Shown one piece after another: positions 34,078-43,260 of a stretch of DNA of 64,000 nucleotides. A program made the translations under genes and the position numbers. The notes under the pieces were generated by a model that was not told the DNA's origin, did not search any database, and worked only from the letters and a program-made list of their open reading frames with translations. This stretch comes from an uncultured Rhodospirillales bacterium (GTDB taxonomy: Bacteria > Pseudomonadota > Alphaproteobacteria > Acetobacterales > Acetobacteraceae), in NCBI GenBank assembly GCA_903928895.1, contig CAIYSR010000073.1, positions 1-64,000 on the forward strand. The letters run 5' to 3'. The stretch's first letter is position 1. Each line of letters begins with the position of its first letter.

Positions 34078-35679
34078 ATGCGCGATTTCCATTTCCCGGG
34101 CCGCAGCCCGGTTCTCGCCACACGCGGCATGGCCGCGACCTCGATGCCCGGCTCGACCGTGGCGGCGCTCGATGTGTTGCGTGCCGGGGGCAATGCGCTC
34201 GATGCAGCGATCGCGGCGGTGGCGGTGCAATGCGTGATCGAGCCGGCTTCGACCGGGATCGGCGGGGATTGCTTCTGTCTGTATGCGCCGGCGGGGGAGA
34301 AGAAGGTCTATGCGCTGAACGGGTCGGGCCGGGCGCCGGCGGCGGCGAATATCGACTGGTTCGAGCAGCATCAGATTTCGGCGCTGGAGAACACGTCGGC
34401 GTTGTCGGTGACGGTGCCGGGGGCGATTTCGGCGTGGGAGACGCTGCTGGGGCGGTTCGGGACCAAGGGGCTCGACGAGTTGTTGCAGCCGGCGATCTGG
34501 TTTGCCGAGAACGGGCATCCGATCCATCCGCGGGTGGGCAATGACTGGGCGAACAGCGTGGCGAAGCTGGAGAAGAACGGGACGACGAAGTTCCTGCCCA
34601 ATGGCGGCGCGCCGAAGGTGGGGGACATGTTCGTGCAGGCCGAGTTGGGCGCGACGCTGCGCAAGATCGGCAAGCAGGGGTCGCGGGCGTTCTACGAGGG
34701 GGAGGTGGCGGCCGATATCGTGGAGACGCTGCGGGCCAAGGGCGGGCTGCACACCGAGGAGGATTTCGCCAACGGGCGGACGGCCGCGCAGTTCGTCGAT
34801 CCGATCAGACTGGATTATCGCGGACGGACGGTGTGGCAGTGCCCGCCGAACGGGCAGGGGATCATCACGCTGATGATCCTGGGGCAGTTGGCCAATATCG
34901 ATCCGTCGAAGGACGGGCCGCTGTCGGTGCAGCGGTTGCATCGGCATATCGAGGCGGCGCGGATGGCGTATCGGGATCGCGATGCGTTCCTCGCCGATCC
35001 CGGCCAGGTGGATGTGCCGGTGGGGAAGATGCTGGACCCGGCGTATCTGAAGGCGTTGGCCGGGTTGATCCGCGATGATGCGGCGATGCCGGTGTTGCCG
35101 GCGCCGGGCGAGAGCGACATGGCGCGGCACAAGGACACGGTTTATTTGTGCGTGGTCGACAAGGACGGCAATGCGTGTTCGTTCATCAACTCGCTGTTCG
35201 AGGGGTTCGGATCCGGCATTCTGGCCGAGAAGTCCGGCGTGATGTTGCAGAACCGGGGGTTCGGCTTCCGGCTGGAGCGCGGGCATCCGAACTGCATCGC
35301 GCCGAACAAGCGGCCGATGCACACGATCATACCGGGCATGGTGACGGATGGGTCGGGCGAGGCGATCATGCCGTATGGCGTGATGGGCGGGCATTTCCAG
35401 CCGATGGGGCATTCGCTGTTCCTGACCAACCATTTCGACTACGGGCTTGATATCCAGGAGGCGATCGATCTGCCGCGTCTGATGCCGTTGAAGGGCAAGG
35501 TGCAGGTGGAGCGGGGGATTCCGATGGAGGTGGTGGAGAAGCTGACGCGGATGGGGCATAGCCCGGAACCGATCAGCGGGCCGCATGGCGGGGGCCAGGC
35601 GATCTATATCGACCGCAAGCGCGGCATCCTGGTGGGCGGCTCCGATCCGCGCAAGGACGGGCTGGCACTGGGTTATTGA
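34078..35679 (+). CDS. ggt: Gamma-glutamyltransferase family protein
   Basis: This 533-residue Ntn-hydrolase precursor cleaves gamma-glutamyl compounds or related amides. Visible are GGNALDAAIAAVAVQCVIEPASTGIGGD (in parts) of the large subunit, and the autoprocessing site DTVYLCVVDKDGNACSF. The threonine there becomes the small-subunit nucleophile. PMHTIIPGMV and the GGHFQPMGH loop follow. I chose ATG 34078. No strong signal peptide is seen, unlike the periplasmic E. coli enzyme. It precedes an amidase and a peptide-binding protein on the same strand, suggesting uptake and breakdown of an amide or gamma-glutamyl substrate. Confidence 0.88.
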   Translation: MRDFHFPGRSPVLATRGMAATSMPGSTVAALDVLRAGGNALDAAIAAVAVQCVIEPASTGIGGDCFCLYAPAGEKKVYALNGSGRAPAAANIDWFEQHQISALENTSALSVTVPGAISAWETLLGRFGTKGLDELLQPAIWFAENGHPIHPRVGNDWANSVAKLEKNGTTKFLPNGGAPKVGDMFVQAELGATLRKIGKQGSRAFYEGEVAADIVETLRAKGGLHTEEDFANGRTAAQFVDPIRLDYRGRTVWQCPPNGQGIITLMILGQLANIDPSKDGPLSVQRLHRHIEAARMAYRDRDAFLADPGQVDVPVGKMLDPAYLKALAGLIRDDAAMPVLPAPGESDMARHKDTVYLCVVDKDGNACSFINSLFEGFGSGILAEKSGVMLQNRGFGFRLERGHPNCIAPNKRPMHTIIPGMVTDGSGEAIMPYGVMGGHFQPMGHSLFLTNHFDYGLDIQEAIDLPRLMPLKGKVQVERGIPMEVVEKLTRMGHSPEPISGPHGGGQAIYIDRKRGILVGGSDPRKDGLALGY

Positions 35680-35704
35680 GAGTACACGGCCGATTGCACA
35701 GGCA

Positions 35705-35760
35705 TGGATGAAAGTTTTTTGTTTCTTTTTTGAAAAAAAGAAGCAAAAAACTTTTGTCCA
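35705..35760. repeat. Dispersed palindromic repeat, copy B (long A/T hairpin)
   Basis: A long near-perfect inverted repeat runs from TGGA (35705) to TCCA (35760): AAAGTTTTTTG and CTTTTTT arms pair with AAAAAAAGAAG and CAAAAAACTTT. It follows the stop of ggt and ends well before the amidase, so it can serve as a bidirectional terminator. It shares TTTTTGAAAAAAAGAAGC with copy A, and a degenerate relative lies at 41019-41050. Confidence 0.75.
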
Positions 35761-35815
35761 TTTCGTGCCGCATCGGCACCGAGGGACTGCAATTGGCATT
35801 ATTGGGGTATGGGAT

Positions 35816-37309
35816 ATGAGCGAGCCTTGTGAACTGACGGCGGTTAAGGCGCGGGCGCTGATCGGGCGCAAGAAGTTGTCGCCGGTGGAGCTGCTGGAGA
35901 GCTGCATCGCGCAGATCGAGGCGGTCGATCCGGCGGTGAATGCCATGGTGGCGCGGGATTACGAGGGCGCGCGGGCGGGGGCGAAGGCGGCGGAGGCGGC
36001 GGTGATGAGCGGGGCGGCGCTCGGGGCGCTGCACGGGTTGCCGGTCGGGATCAAGGATTTGAGCGCGACCAAGGGGCTGCGCACGACCTGGGGCTCGCCG
36101 ATTTTCGCGCAGCATGTGCCGACCGAGGATGCAGGGTTTGTGCGGCGGATCCGGGCGGCGGGCGGGATCATTCTGGGGAAGACGAACACGCCGGAGTGGG
36201 GGGCGGGGGCCAATACGCGCAATTCGGTGTATGGGGCGACGGGCAATCCGTTCAATCCGGTGCTGTCCTGCGCGGGTTCGTCCGGCGGGTCGGCGGTGGC
36301 GTTGGCGACGGATATGGTGCCGCTGGCGAGTGGCTCGGATATGGGCGGGTCGCTGCGCAATCCGGCTGGGTTCTGCGGGATCGTCGGGTTTCGTCCGACG
36401 CCGGGGGCGGTGCCTTCGGAGACGCGGGGACTCGGCTGGTCGGGCCTCGGGGTCGAGGGGCCGATGGGGCGGAATGTGGCGGATACGTGCCTGCTGATGT
36501 CGGTGATGGCGTCCGACGATGCGGGCGATCCGCTGGCGACGACGGTTTATGGGAAGACGGTTCGGGCGCCGGGGGATTTCTATCCGGCGGCGGGGATCGA
36601 TCTGGCGTCGATCAGGGCGGCGTTTACGCCCGATTTCGGGTTTACGCCGACGGAGCGGTTGATCCGGGAGAGTTTTGCCGAGAAGACCGGGTTGTTTCGC
36701 GGGCTGTTCGGGCGTGCGGAGGATGCGAGCCCGGATTGCAGCGGGACCAATGAGGCGTTCGAGGTGCTGCGATCCGTTGGGTATCTGACCACGCAGCTGG
36801 AGCGGTATCGGACGCGGCCGCAGGATATCGGGCCGAATATCCGGGTCAATGTCGAGGAGGGGCTTCGCTACTCCGGCGCCGACATTGCTCGCGCGCAGGA
36901 GACGCAGACCCAGATCTACCGGCGCTGGCAGAGTTTCTTCCGCGACCATGACGTCATCATCACGCCCACCATCACGCTCTCGCCTCGGCCGTGGCGCGAG
37001 CTGTACCCGGCCGAGATCGACGGGGTGCCGACGCGGACCTATTTCCACTGGCTGTCGCTGGCCTATGCGGTGACGGTGCCCGGCCATCCCGCCGTCAGCC
37101 TGCCGGTCGGACTGGACCGCAACGGGATGCCTTTTGGCTTGCAGATCGTCGGGCCGCGAGGCGGGGATGCGTTTGTCCTCGCAGTGGCTGCGGCGCTGGA
37201 GGCGGCGCTGGCGGGGGATGCGCGGACAGCGCGGCCGGTGCCCGATATCGCCAGGCTCAAGACGGCGAGCCCGATCTCGGCGATGCCGAACTTCATCGGC
37301 TTCGACTGA
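35816..37309 (+). CDS. Amidase (amidase-signature family)
   Basis: This 497-residue amidase-signature enzyme has the Ser-cisSer-Lys triad: lysine in GLPVGIKDLSA (about residue 80) and the serine region PVLSCAGSSGGSAVALATDM with its GSSGGS core, plus GSDMGGSLRNPAGFCG around the nucleophile. The C-terminus has DVIITPTITLSP and GMPFGLQIVGP. It hydrolyses carboxamides. The ATG at 35816 follows GTATGGGAT; the Shine-Dalgarno is weak. It probably acts with the peptide-binding protein just downstream. Confidence 0.9.
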   Translation: MSEPCELTAVKARALIGRKKLSPVELLESCIAQIEAVDPAVNAMVARDYEGARAGAKAAEAAVMSGAALGALHGLPVGIKDLSATKGLRTTWGSPIFAQHVPTEDAGFVRRIRAAGGIILGKTNTPEWGAGANTRNSVYGATGNPFNPVLSCAGSSGGSAVALATDMVPLASGSDMGGSLRNPAGFCGIVGFRPTPGAVPSETRGLGWSGLGVEGPMGRNVADTCLLMSVMASDDAGDPLATTVYGKTVRAPGDFYPAAGIDLASIRAAFTPDFGFTPTERLIRESFAEKTGLFRGLFGRAEDASPDCSGTNEAFEVLRSVGYLTTQLERYRTRPQDIGPNIRVNVEEGLRYSGADIARAQETQTQIYRRWQSFFRDHDVIITPTITLSPRPWRELYPAEIDGVPTRTYFHWLSLAYAVTVPGHPAVSLPVGLDRNGMPFGLQIVGPRGGDAFVLAVAAALEAALAGDARTARPVPDIARLKTASPISAMPNFIGFD

Positions 37310-37331
37310 TCGGCCCGCCGAGGAGGTCCCC

Positions 37332-38909
37332 ATGAAACGCCGCCAGTTCCTCGCCAGCACGGCCGCCGCCCTGGCCGCCCCCGCGATTGCGTCAGCACAG
37401 GGCCGGCGTGTCCTCAAGGTGATCCCCGAGGCCGATTTGTCGATGCTCGACCCAGTTTGGACCACGGCCACCAACGCCCGCAATCACGGCTACATGGTTT
37501 ATGACACGTTGTGGGGCCAGGCTGCGGACTACACGATGCAGCCGCAGATGGTGGCTGGCCGGGTCATTGAGAACGATGGCAGGCAATGGACCGTCACGCT
37601 GCGGGACGGCCTCAGGTTCCACGACAACGAACCGGTGCGGGCGCGCGACGTGGTTTCATCGATCCGCCGTTTCGCCGCGCGCGACGCGTTTGGCCAGGCG
37701 CTGATGGAAGCCACCGACGAATTGGTCGTGGTGGATGACAAGACGTTCCGCTTTCGCCTCAAGCGCCCCTTCCCGCTGCTGCCGAACGCGCTGGGCAAGA
37801 CCGGCACGCCGATGCCCTGCATCATGCCCGAGCGGCTGGCGCTGACGGATCCGGCCAAGCAGGTCACCGAGATGGTTGGCTCCGGCCCGTTCCGCTTCAA
37901 GGTCGACGAGCGGGTGCCGGGCTCGCGCGTGGTCTATGAGCGGTTCGACGGCTACGTGCCGCGCGTCGATGGCCCCGCGAGCTTCACCGCCGGGCCGAAG
38001 CAGGTGCATTTCGACCGGGTGGAGTGGCTGACGATTTCCGATCCGGCTACCTGCGCCTCGGCGTTGATGAATGGCGAAGTCGACTACTGGCAGTCGCCGA
38101 CGCCGGATCAGCTCGGGCTGCTGCGCAAGGGCGGCAAGCTCGCCATCGAGGTGCTCGACCCCGCCGGTGGCATCGGCTGCCTGCGCTTCAACCATTTGTT
38201 CGCGCCGTTCAACAACCCGGCGATCCGCCGTGCCTTGCTCGGCGCTATCGACCAGGCGGATTTCATGCAGGCGGTGAACGGCGACGAGCGGGCATTGTGG
38301 AAGGACCGGGTTGGCGTGTTTTGTCCCGGCGCACCCATGGCCAACGAGGCCGGCATCGAGGTGCTGACCGGAAAACGCGATTTCGACAAGGTCCGGCGCG
38401 AACTGGCCGAGGCCGGCTACAAGGGCGAGAAAATCGTCATGCTCGGCGCCTCGGACTATCCGAGCACCAACGCGATCGCGCTGGTCGCCGCCGACGTGTT
38501 TCGCCGGGTCGGCCTGAACGTTGATTTTCAGGCGATCGATTGGGGCACCGTGGTGCAGCGCCGCGCCAGCCGCAAGCCGCCGACGGAGGGCGGATGGCAC
38601 GTCTATTTCACCTACCTCAACGGCACCAACAACTTCGACCCAGCCGCCCAACTCGGCATTCGCGGCAACGGCGACAAGGCCTGGTTCGGATGGCCCGACC
38701 TGCCGCGGCTCGAGGCACTGCGGGCGGACTGGTTCAATGCGCCGGACCTCGCGGCACAGCAGCGCGTGTGCGCGGACTTGCAGCGCCAGTTCTGGCTGGA
38801 TGTGCCGTATATACCGCTCGGCGTGACCTATTTCCCGAGTGCCTGGCACCGCGGCCTGACCGGGGTACGGACCGGCTTTCCGCAATTCTACGATATCCGC
38901 AGGGGGTGA
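37332..38909 (+). CDS. ABC transporter peptide/opine-type substrate-binding protein (SBP_bac_5)
   Basis: This 525-residue periplasmic binding protein starts with a twin-arginine-like MKRRQFLASTAAALAAPAIASA signal (cut near ASA-Q). Family motifs are SMLDPVWTTATNARN, YDTLWGQAADYTMQPQMVAG, WTVTLRDGLRFHDNEPVRARDVV (in parts) and VGSGPFRFK. These proteins feed oligopeptides or related solutes to ABC permeases, which are not encoded here. AGGAGG at 37321 gives a strong ribosome-binding site. Its last 22 bases overlap the convergent flavoprotein gene. Confidence 0.9.
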   Translation: MKRRQFLASTAAALAAPAIASAQGRRVLKVIPEADLSMLDPVWTTATNARNHGYMVYDTLWGQAADYTMQPQMVAGRVIENDGRQWTVTLRDGLRFHDNEPVRARDVVSSIRRFAARDAFGQALMEATDELVVVDDKTFRFRLKRPFPLLPNALGKTGTPMPCIMPERLALTDPAKQVTEMVGSGPFRFKVDERVPGSRVVYERFDGYVPRVDGPASFTAGPKQVHFDRVEWLTISDPATCASALMNGEVDYWQSPTPDQLGLLRKGGKLAIEVLDPAGGIGCLRFNHLFAPFNNPAIRRALLGAIDQADFMQAVNGDERALWKDRVGVFCPGAPMANEAGIEVLTGKRDFDKVRRELAEAGYKGEKIVMLGASDYPSTNAIALVAADVFRRVGLNVDFQAIDWGTVVQRRASRKPPTEGGWHVYFTYLNGTNNFDPAAQLGIRGNGDKAWFGWPDLPRLEALRADWFNAPDLAAQQRVCADLQRQFWLDVPYIPLGVTYFPSAWHRGLTGVRTGFPQFYDIRRG

Positions 38910-40516
38910 TCGAGCAGACGCAGGGCCACCGCCTCTGCCACGCGGATGCCGTCGACGCCGGCCGAGAGAATGCCCCCGGCGAACCCCGCACCCTCGCCAG
39001 CCGGATAGAGGCCGCGCACGTTCTCGCTTTCGTACCCCGCATCGCGCGGAATGCGCAGCGGCGAGGAGGTGCGAGTCTCGACCCCGGTCAGCACCGCGTC
39101 GTCCATGGCGAAGCCTTTGATCTGGCGGTCGAACGCCGGTAGCGCCTCGCGGATCGCGGCGATGGCATAGTCGGGCAGGCAGGAGGACAGGTCGGTCCAG
39201 TGCACGCCCGGCTTGTACGACGGCACGACCGTGTCTGCTGCCACCGATGGGCGCCCGGCCAGAAAATCGCCAACCCGCTGGGCCGGCGCGGCATAGGTGC
39301 CGCCGCCGGCGGCGAAGGCCATCTCCTCCCAGTGGCGCTGGAAGGCAATCCCGGCGAGCGGGCCGCCCGGGTAGTCCGCAGGGGTGATGCCGACGACGAT
39401 GCCGGCATTGGCGTTGCGCTCGGCCCGCGAATATTGGCTCATCCCGTTGGTGACGACGCCTCCGGGCTCGGAGGCCGCGGCGACCACGGTGCCGCCAGGG
39501 CACATGCAGAAACTATAGACCGAGCGGCCGTTGCCGGCGTGATGCACCAGCTTGTAGTCCGCCGCGCCAAGCAGCTTGTGCCCGGCGAAGGGGCCGTAGC
39601 GGCAGCGGTCGATCAGCCCTTGGGGATGCTCGATGCGGAAGCCGATGGAGAACGGCTTGGCTTCCATGTGGATGCCGCGCTGATGCAGCATGGTGAAGGT
39701 GTCGCGCGCGCTGTGCCCCACCGCCAGCACCACGTGTTCGGCCGCAATCCGCTCGCCGCTCGCCAGCACCACGCCGCGCATCGCCAGGCCGCCGGCGGTC
39801 TCGGCCAGATCGAGGTCCACCACCTGCTGGCCGAAGCGGTATTCGCCGCCCAGCGCCTCCACCTCGGCGCGGATGCTTTCGACCATCGAGACCAGCCGGA
39901 AGGTGCCGATATGGGGGTGGGCGACGGTCAGGATTTCTTCGGGCGCGCCGGCCTTGACGAATTCGCTCAGCACCTTGCGGCCGCGGTGGGCGGGGTCCTT
40001 GATCTGGCTGTAGAGCTTGCCGTCCGAGAACGTGCCAGCGCCGCCTTCGCCGAACTGCACGTTTGATTCCGGGTTCAGCACTCCCCGGCGCCACAGGCCC
40101 CAGGTGTCCTTGGTGCGTTCGCGCACCACCTTGCCGCGTTCGAGGATGATCGGGCGGAACCCCATCTGCGCCAGCAGCAGCCCCGCGAGCAGCCCACACG
40201 GCCCGGTGCCGATCACCACCGGGCGGCGGGTGAAACCCTCGGGCGCGCGGGCGGCGAAGCGGTAAGAGGAGTCCGGCGTTGGCCGGATATTGATGTCCCC
40301 GGCGTGACGGGCGAGGATCGCGGGCGCATCCGTTACGTCGGCATCGATCGTGTAAGTGAAGCGGATATCGGATTTCCGCCGCGCATCCACCGCGCGGCGG
40401 AATACCACGTGGCGCAGCAGCGCGTCGGGCGCGATGCCGAGGCGGGCGATCACCGCTGCTGTGAGGTCCGGCACAGTATGGTCGAGCGGAAGCTTCAGTT
40501 CGGTCAGACGGATCAT
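38888..40516 (-). CDS. FAD-dependent oxidoreductase (COG2509-like)
   Basis: This 542-residue flavoprotein has an N-terminal domain of about 95 residues before the FAD motif VVIGTGPCGLLAGLLLAQMG. It continues with NVQFGEGGAGTFSDGKLYSQI (family signature), VVLAVGHSARDTF, YSFCMCPGGTVVAAAS, and the C-terminal GLYPAGEGAGFAGGILSAG with the conserved glycines. This matches the COG2509 uncharacterised FAD-dependent dehydrogenases, whose substrate is unknown. I chose ATG 40516; an in-frame start at 40549 would add 11 residues. It overlaps the convergent binding-protein gene at the 3' end. Confidence 0.87.
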   Translation of the reverse strand: MIRLTELKLPLDHTVPDLTAAVIARLGIAPDALLRHVVFRRAVDARRKSDIRFTYTIDADVTDAPAILARHAGDINIRPTPDSSYRFAARAPEGFTRRPVVIGTGPCGLLAGLLLAQMGFRPIILERGKVVRERTKDTWGLWRRGVLNPESNVQFGEGGAGTFSDGKLYSQIKDPAHRGRKVLSEFVKAGAPEEILTVAHPHIGTFRLVSMVESIRAEVEALGGEYRFGQQVVDLDLAETAGGLAMRGVVLASGERIAAEHVVLAVGHSARDTFTMLHQRGIHMEAKPFSIGFRIEHPQGLIDRCRYGPFAGHKLLGAADYKLVHHAGNGRSVYSFCMCPGGTVVAAASEPGGVVTNGMSQYSRAERNANAGIVVGITPADYPGGPLAGIAFQRHWEEMAFAAGGGTYAAPAQRVGDFLAGRPSVAADTVVPSYKPGVHWTDLSSCLPDYAIAAIREALPAFDRQIKGFAMDDAVLTGVETRTSSPLRIPRDAGYESENVRGLYPAGEGAGFAGGILSAGVDGIRVAEAVALRLLDHPLRIS

Positions 40517-40608
40517 CGGTCGTATCCAGCGGCTCGCGGCACGGGGCATCGCGCCACCGCATGGTTTCTGCGCTAGGCTGGCGGTCTGTTCAACCGGAGG
40601 AATACGAG

Positions 40609-40989
40609 ATGTCCGCCTTCGCCTTCGACCACATCCATCTGCGCAGCACTGACCCCGAGGCGACCGCGGCCTTCTACGAACGCATGTTCGGCGCCGAGAT
40701 CATCCGCAGCGTGCAGAACGGGGCGACGCGGATCGACATGAAAGTCGGCGGGCTCGACATCTTCATCCTCAACTCGCCCCCCGGCAAAGCCGCCGAGGCA
40801 CCGTCCTCGCCCTATCTCGGGCTCGACCATTTCGGCCTGAGCGTGACCGGCATCGACGCTGTGGTGGCGGAACTGAAGGCCAAGGGAGCCACCTTCACCA
40901 TGGAGCCCAATACGATCCGCCCCGGCGTGCGGATCGCGTTCCTGAGCGGGCCCGAGGACGTGTCGATCGAACTGCTGGAGCGGACATAG
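40609..40989 (+). CDS. VOC-family metalloenzyme (glyoxalase/bleomycin-resistance fold)
   Basis: This 126-residue protein has the vicinal-oxygen-chelate fold: AFDHIHLRSTDPEATAAFYE with the first metal histidine, LGLDHFGLSVTGIDAVVAEL with the second, and a C-terminal DVSIELLE glutamate. Members include glyoxalase I, methylmalonyl-CoA epimerase and dioxygenases; this one is too generic to assign. The ATG follows GGAGG. A degenerate palindromic repeat follows the gene. Confidence 0.83.
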   Translation: MSAFAFDHIHLRSTDPEATAAFYERMFGAEIIRSVQNGATRIDMKVGGLDIFILNSPPGKAAEAPSSPYLGLDHFGLSVTGIDAVVAELKAKGATFTMEPNTIRPGVRIAFLSGPEDVSIELLERT

Positions 40990-41018
40990 GCCGCAGGTGG
41001 CACCGGCGATTAGGATCG

Positions 41019-41050
41019 AAGTTTTGGCGTCTCTTTTCAAACAGGAGCGC
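41019..41050. repeat. Dispersed palindromic repeat, degenerate copy C
   Basis: AAGTTTTGGCGTCTCTTTTC followed by AAACAGGAGCGC resembles a diverged version of the AAAGTTTTTTG...CTTTTTT...AAAAA...GAAGC element at 35705-35760. Pairing is only partial. It lies between the VOC gene and the convergent endonuclease-like gene. Confidence 0.4.
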
Positions 41051-41765
41051 TTGCTTCCCCGCCTGACACAAGCCGGCGTCCCAGGCTCAGGCGCATGGCC
41101 GCGTGATCGGACAGGCCGGATATCCGTTCCGCCTGGCTGTACTCCACCGCCCGCACCGGCACGCCCGACGAGACGAAGGCGTGATCGAGGCGGAAGCCAT
41201 TGCGGCGGTGGCTGAACCAGGTCGGCTCGATCCGTGTGCCATGGCGGCGGCGCCAGGCATCGTGGAAGCCGATGGTCTCCACCCGGTCCATGAAATGGGC
41301 GCAGCGGTCGGTCGCGCCGGTTTCGTCGAGGAAGTGGCGGCACGTGTTGAAATCGCCAGCCGCCAGCGCCGGTGTGGCGCCGCGCGGGGCGAGATGGGCG
41401 AGCAGGGCCTCCCAGTACGGAACCTTGGCCAGCAGGTTCGGCATATAGACGCCGACCACATGCACCCCGCCGATCTCCGCCGTGACCAGTTTCCATGGCT
41501 CCGGCAGCGCCTCCGTCACCGGCCCGTGGTCGCGCAGCCGGTTCCGGGCGGCGATCAACACGCCCTTTCGCCCGGCGTCGGGCTCGGCCGCCGTCATGTG
41601 ACGGTACCCGAGCCCGTGCAGCGTCGCGCGCAGCCGCGCGCCGGCGGCGCCGCCGTGATATTCGCTCAGCACCAGCACATCGGCCGCATGACCCGCGATC
41701 GCCGCGGCGATCCCGGCCAGACGCGAGCCGCCGCCAGCCCGGATGTTCCAGGCGAGGAGCTTCAC
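41037..41765 (-). CDS. Endonuclease/exonuclease/phosphatase family protein
   Basis: This 242-residue protein has the EEP fold: KLLAWNIRAGGG at the start, DVLVLSEYHGG with the metal glutamate, ALAAGDFNTCRHF with the D-x-N pair, FRLDHAFVSSG and LSDHAAMRL with the terminal histidine. Members cleave DNA, RNA or phosphoester lipids; this short form has no localisation signal. The GTG start at 41765 overlaps the stop of the upstream MBL gene by four bases and fits the family N-terminus; a longer frame to 41849 lies inside that gene. Confidence 0.86.
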   Translation of the reverse strand: MKLLAWNIRAGGGSRLAGIAAAIAGHAADVLVLSEYHGGAAGARLRATLHGLGYRHMTAAEPDAGRKGVLIAARNRLRDHGPVTEALPEPWKLVTAEIGGVHVVGVYMPNLLAKVPYWEALLAHLAPRGATPALAAGDFNTCRHFLDETGATDRCAHFMDRVETIGFHDAWRRRHGTRIEPTWFSHRRNGFRLDHAFVSSGVPVRAVEYSQAERISGLSDHAAMRLSLGRRLVSGGEASAPV

Positions 41766-42637
41766 CCGGTAACCGGCTCGCAGCGGAACCCATCCTCCCA
41801 GCGCCGCACCCGCATGCGCGACGGCGAGGGGAAATGTGCTGTGCAGCACTGGGTATCGGTATCGCAGTAGCGTTCGAGAAAGGCGTGCCTTGTGGCCGCG
41901 GACTGCACCCGGTCGAAATCGCCCTTCATCGACAAGCCGGTATGCCGCGCCTGGATCGGCGAATGGATGAGGTCCCCGGTGATCACCGCCGCGTCGCGGC
42001 CGCGGCCGATCGCCACCGCGTAATGGTCCAGCGTGTGGCCGGGCGTGGGCAGCAGTCGGATATGGTCGTTGAGCACGAGGGAACTGCTCACCAACTCGTG
42101 CCGCCCGGCCTCAACGATCGGCAGGACCGAATCGGCGAAGGGATATACCGTCTTCTTCGCGTTCTCCGCCTCCCAATAGGCGTATTCCTGGTCGGCGAAG
42201 AGGTAGCGTGCGTTGGGGAACGTCGGCACCCAGCGCCCGTCGACCAGCCTGGTGTTCCAGCCGACATGATCGACATGCAGATGGGTGCACATGACGTAGT
42301 CGATATCCTCGACCGCGAGCCCGGCGACGGCGAGGGCCTGCATGTAGGTGTCGTCGGTCTTGAGGTGCCAGAACGGCCGATTCGGGCGCTGCTTGTCGTT
42401 GCCGACGCAGCTATCGACCAGGATGGTGTGATGCGGCGTGCGGATGACATAGGACTGCATGCACATTACCAGCCAGTCGCGTGCGTCCAGCGCCCCCATC
42501 GCCTGCATCCAGCCGCGGGCCTCGGCCAGCATCTGATCGGTCAGCCCGGCGAGGAAATCCTGCGCCGCGATGAATGGGTATTGGCCCTCGATGATGCGAT
42601 CCACCCGCATGCCGTCAACGTCGAAGCTGGTCGCCAT
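41762..42637 (-). CDS. MBL-fold metallohydrolase (quorum-quenching lactonase-like)
   Basis: This 291-residue protein has the metal motif CTHLHVDHVGWNTRLV (HxHxDH at about 111-116), PNARYLFADQEYAYWE, LLPTPGHTLDHYAV and ITGDLIHSP, and ends with HFPSPSRMRV. This layout fits AttM/AiiB-like lactonases and related hydrolases. The family often opens lactone rings such as acyl-homoserine lactones, but no LuxI/LuxR is seen here. It is the first gene of a coupled pair with the EEP protein. Confidence 0.86.
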   Translation of the reverse strand: MATSFDVDGMRVDRIIEGQYPFIAAQDFLAGLTDQMLAEARGWMQAMGALDARDWLVMCMQSYVIRTPHHTILVDSCVGNDKQRPNRPFWHLKTDDTYMQALAVAGLAVEDIDYVMCTHLHVDHVGWNTRLVDGRWVPTFPNARYLFADQEYAYWEAENAKKTVYPFADSVLPIVEAGRHELVSSSLVLNDHIRLLPTPGHTLDHYAVAIGRGRDAAVITGDLIHSPIQARHTGLSMKGDFDRVQSAATRHAFLERYCDTDTQCCTAHFPSPSRMRVRRWEDGFRCEPVTG

Positions 42638-42738
42638 GGCGCATTCTCCCTATTCGGGGTGATGCTAGAGTCGCATCGCGGGCCTGACAAACCCCGAAGC
42701 CCTTTACTTTCCCATGCCGGCTTGTTGCAATCACTGCC

Positions 42739-43251
42739 ATGACCCCCGAGCTCATCATCCGCGCCGTCCGCCCGACCGACGCCGAGGCCATTGCGGCGAT
42801 GCACTGCCTGCCCGGCTTCCGCCATGGCACGCTGCGGCCGCCATTCGTCGCGCCCGAGCAGGTGCGCCGGTATCTCGAGACCCCGCGGCCCGGGCACATG
42901 CTGGTGGCCCTGGTGGGCGAGTTGCTGGTGGGGCAGGTCGATGTTCAGCAGTACAGCGGCCGGCAGGCCCATGCTGGCAGGATCGGCATCGGCATTCATG
43001 ACGACTGGACAGGGCGGGGCATCGGCGGGCGGCTGATGACGGAGATCATCACCGTGGCCGATCGCTGGATGGGGCTGCGGCGGCTCGCACTCACGGTGCA
43101 GACCGACAACGCGCGGGCGATCGCTCTCTACCAACGCCACGGCTTCGTCATCGAGGGTACCCATCTCGCGGATTCGCTCCGCGACGGCGTGCTGATTGAC
43201 GTCCACAGCATGGCCCGGCTGGTGCCGGCGCCGGAGCGGGTGCGCCCCTGA
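42739..43251 (+). CDS. GNAT-family N-acetyltransferase
   Basis: This 170-residue GNAT acetyltransferase has an N-terminal IRAVRPTDAEAIAAMH, the acetyl-CoA-binding stretch IGIHDDWTGRGIGGRLMTEII (motif A, RGIGGRL, in parts) and motif B VQTDNARAIALYQRHGFVIEG. It acetylates an amine on a small molecule or protein; the substrate is unknown. It is transcribed divergently from the MBL gene. Confidence 0.88.
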   Translation: MTPELIIRAVRPTDAEAIAAMHCLPGFRHGTLRPPFVAPEQVRRYLETPRPGHMLVALVGELLVGQVDVQQYSGRQAHAGRIGIGIHDDWTGRGIGGRLMTEIITVADRWMGLRRLALTVQTDNARAIALYQRHGFVIEGTHLADSLRDGVLIDVHSMARLVPAPERVRP

Positions 43252-43260
43252 GCGTGGGCG

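Noticed and set aside
40516-40549. Longer start for the COG2509-like flavoprotein
   Set aside because: The extra residues MPRAASRWIRP are basic and lack homolog-like pattern; ATG 40516 gives the usual N-terminus.
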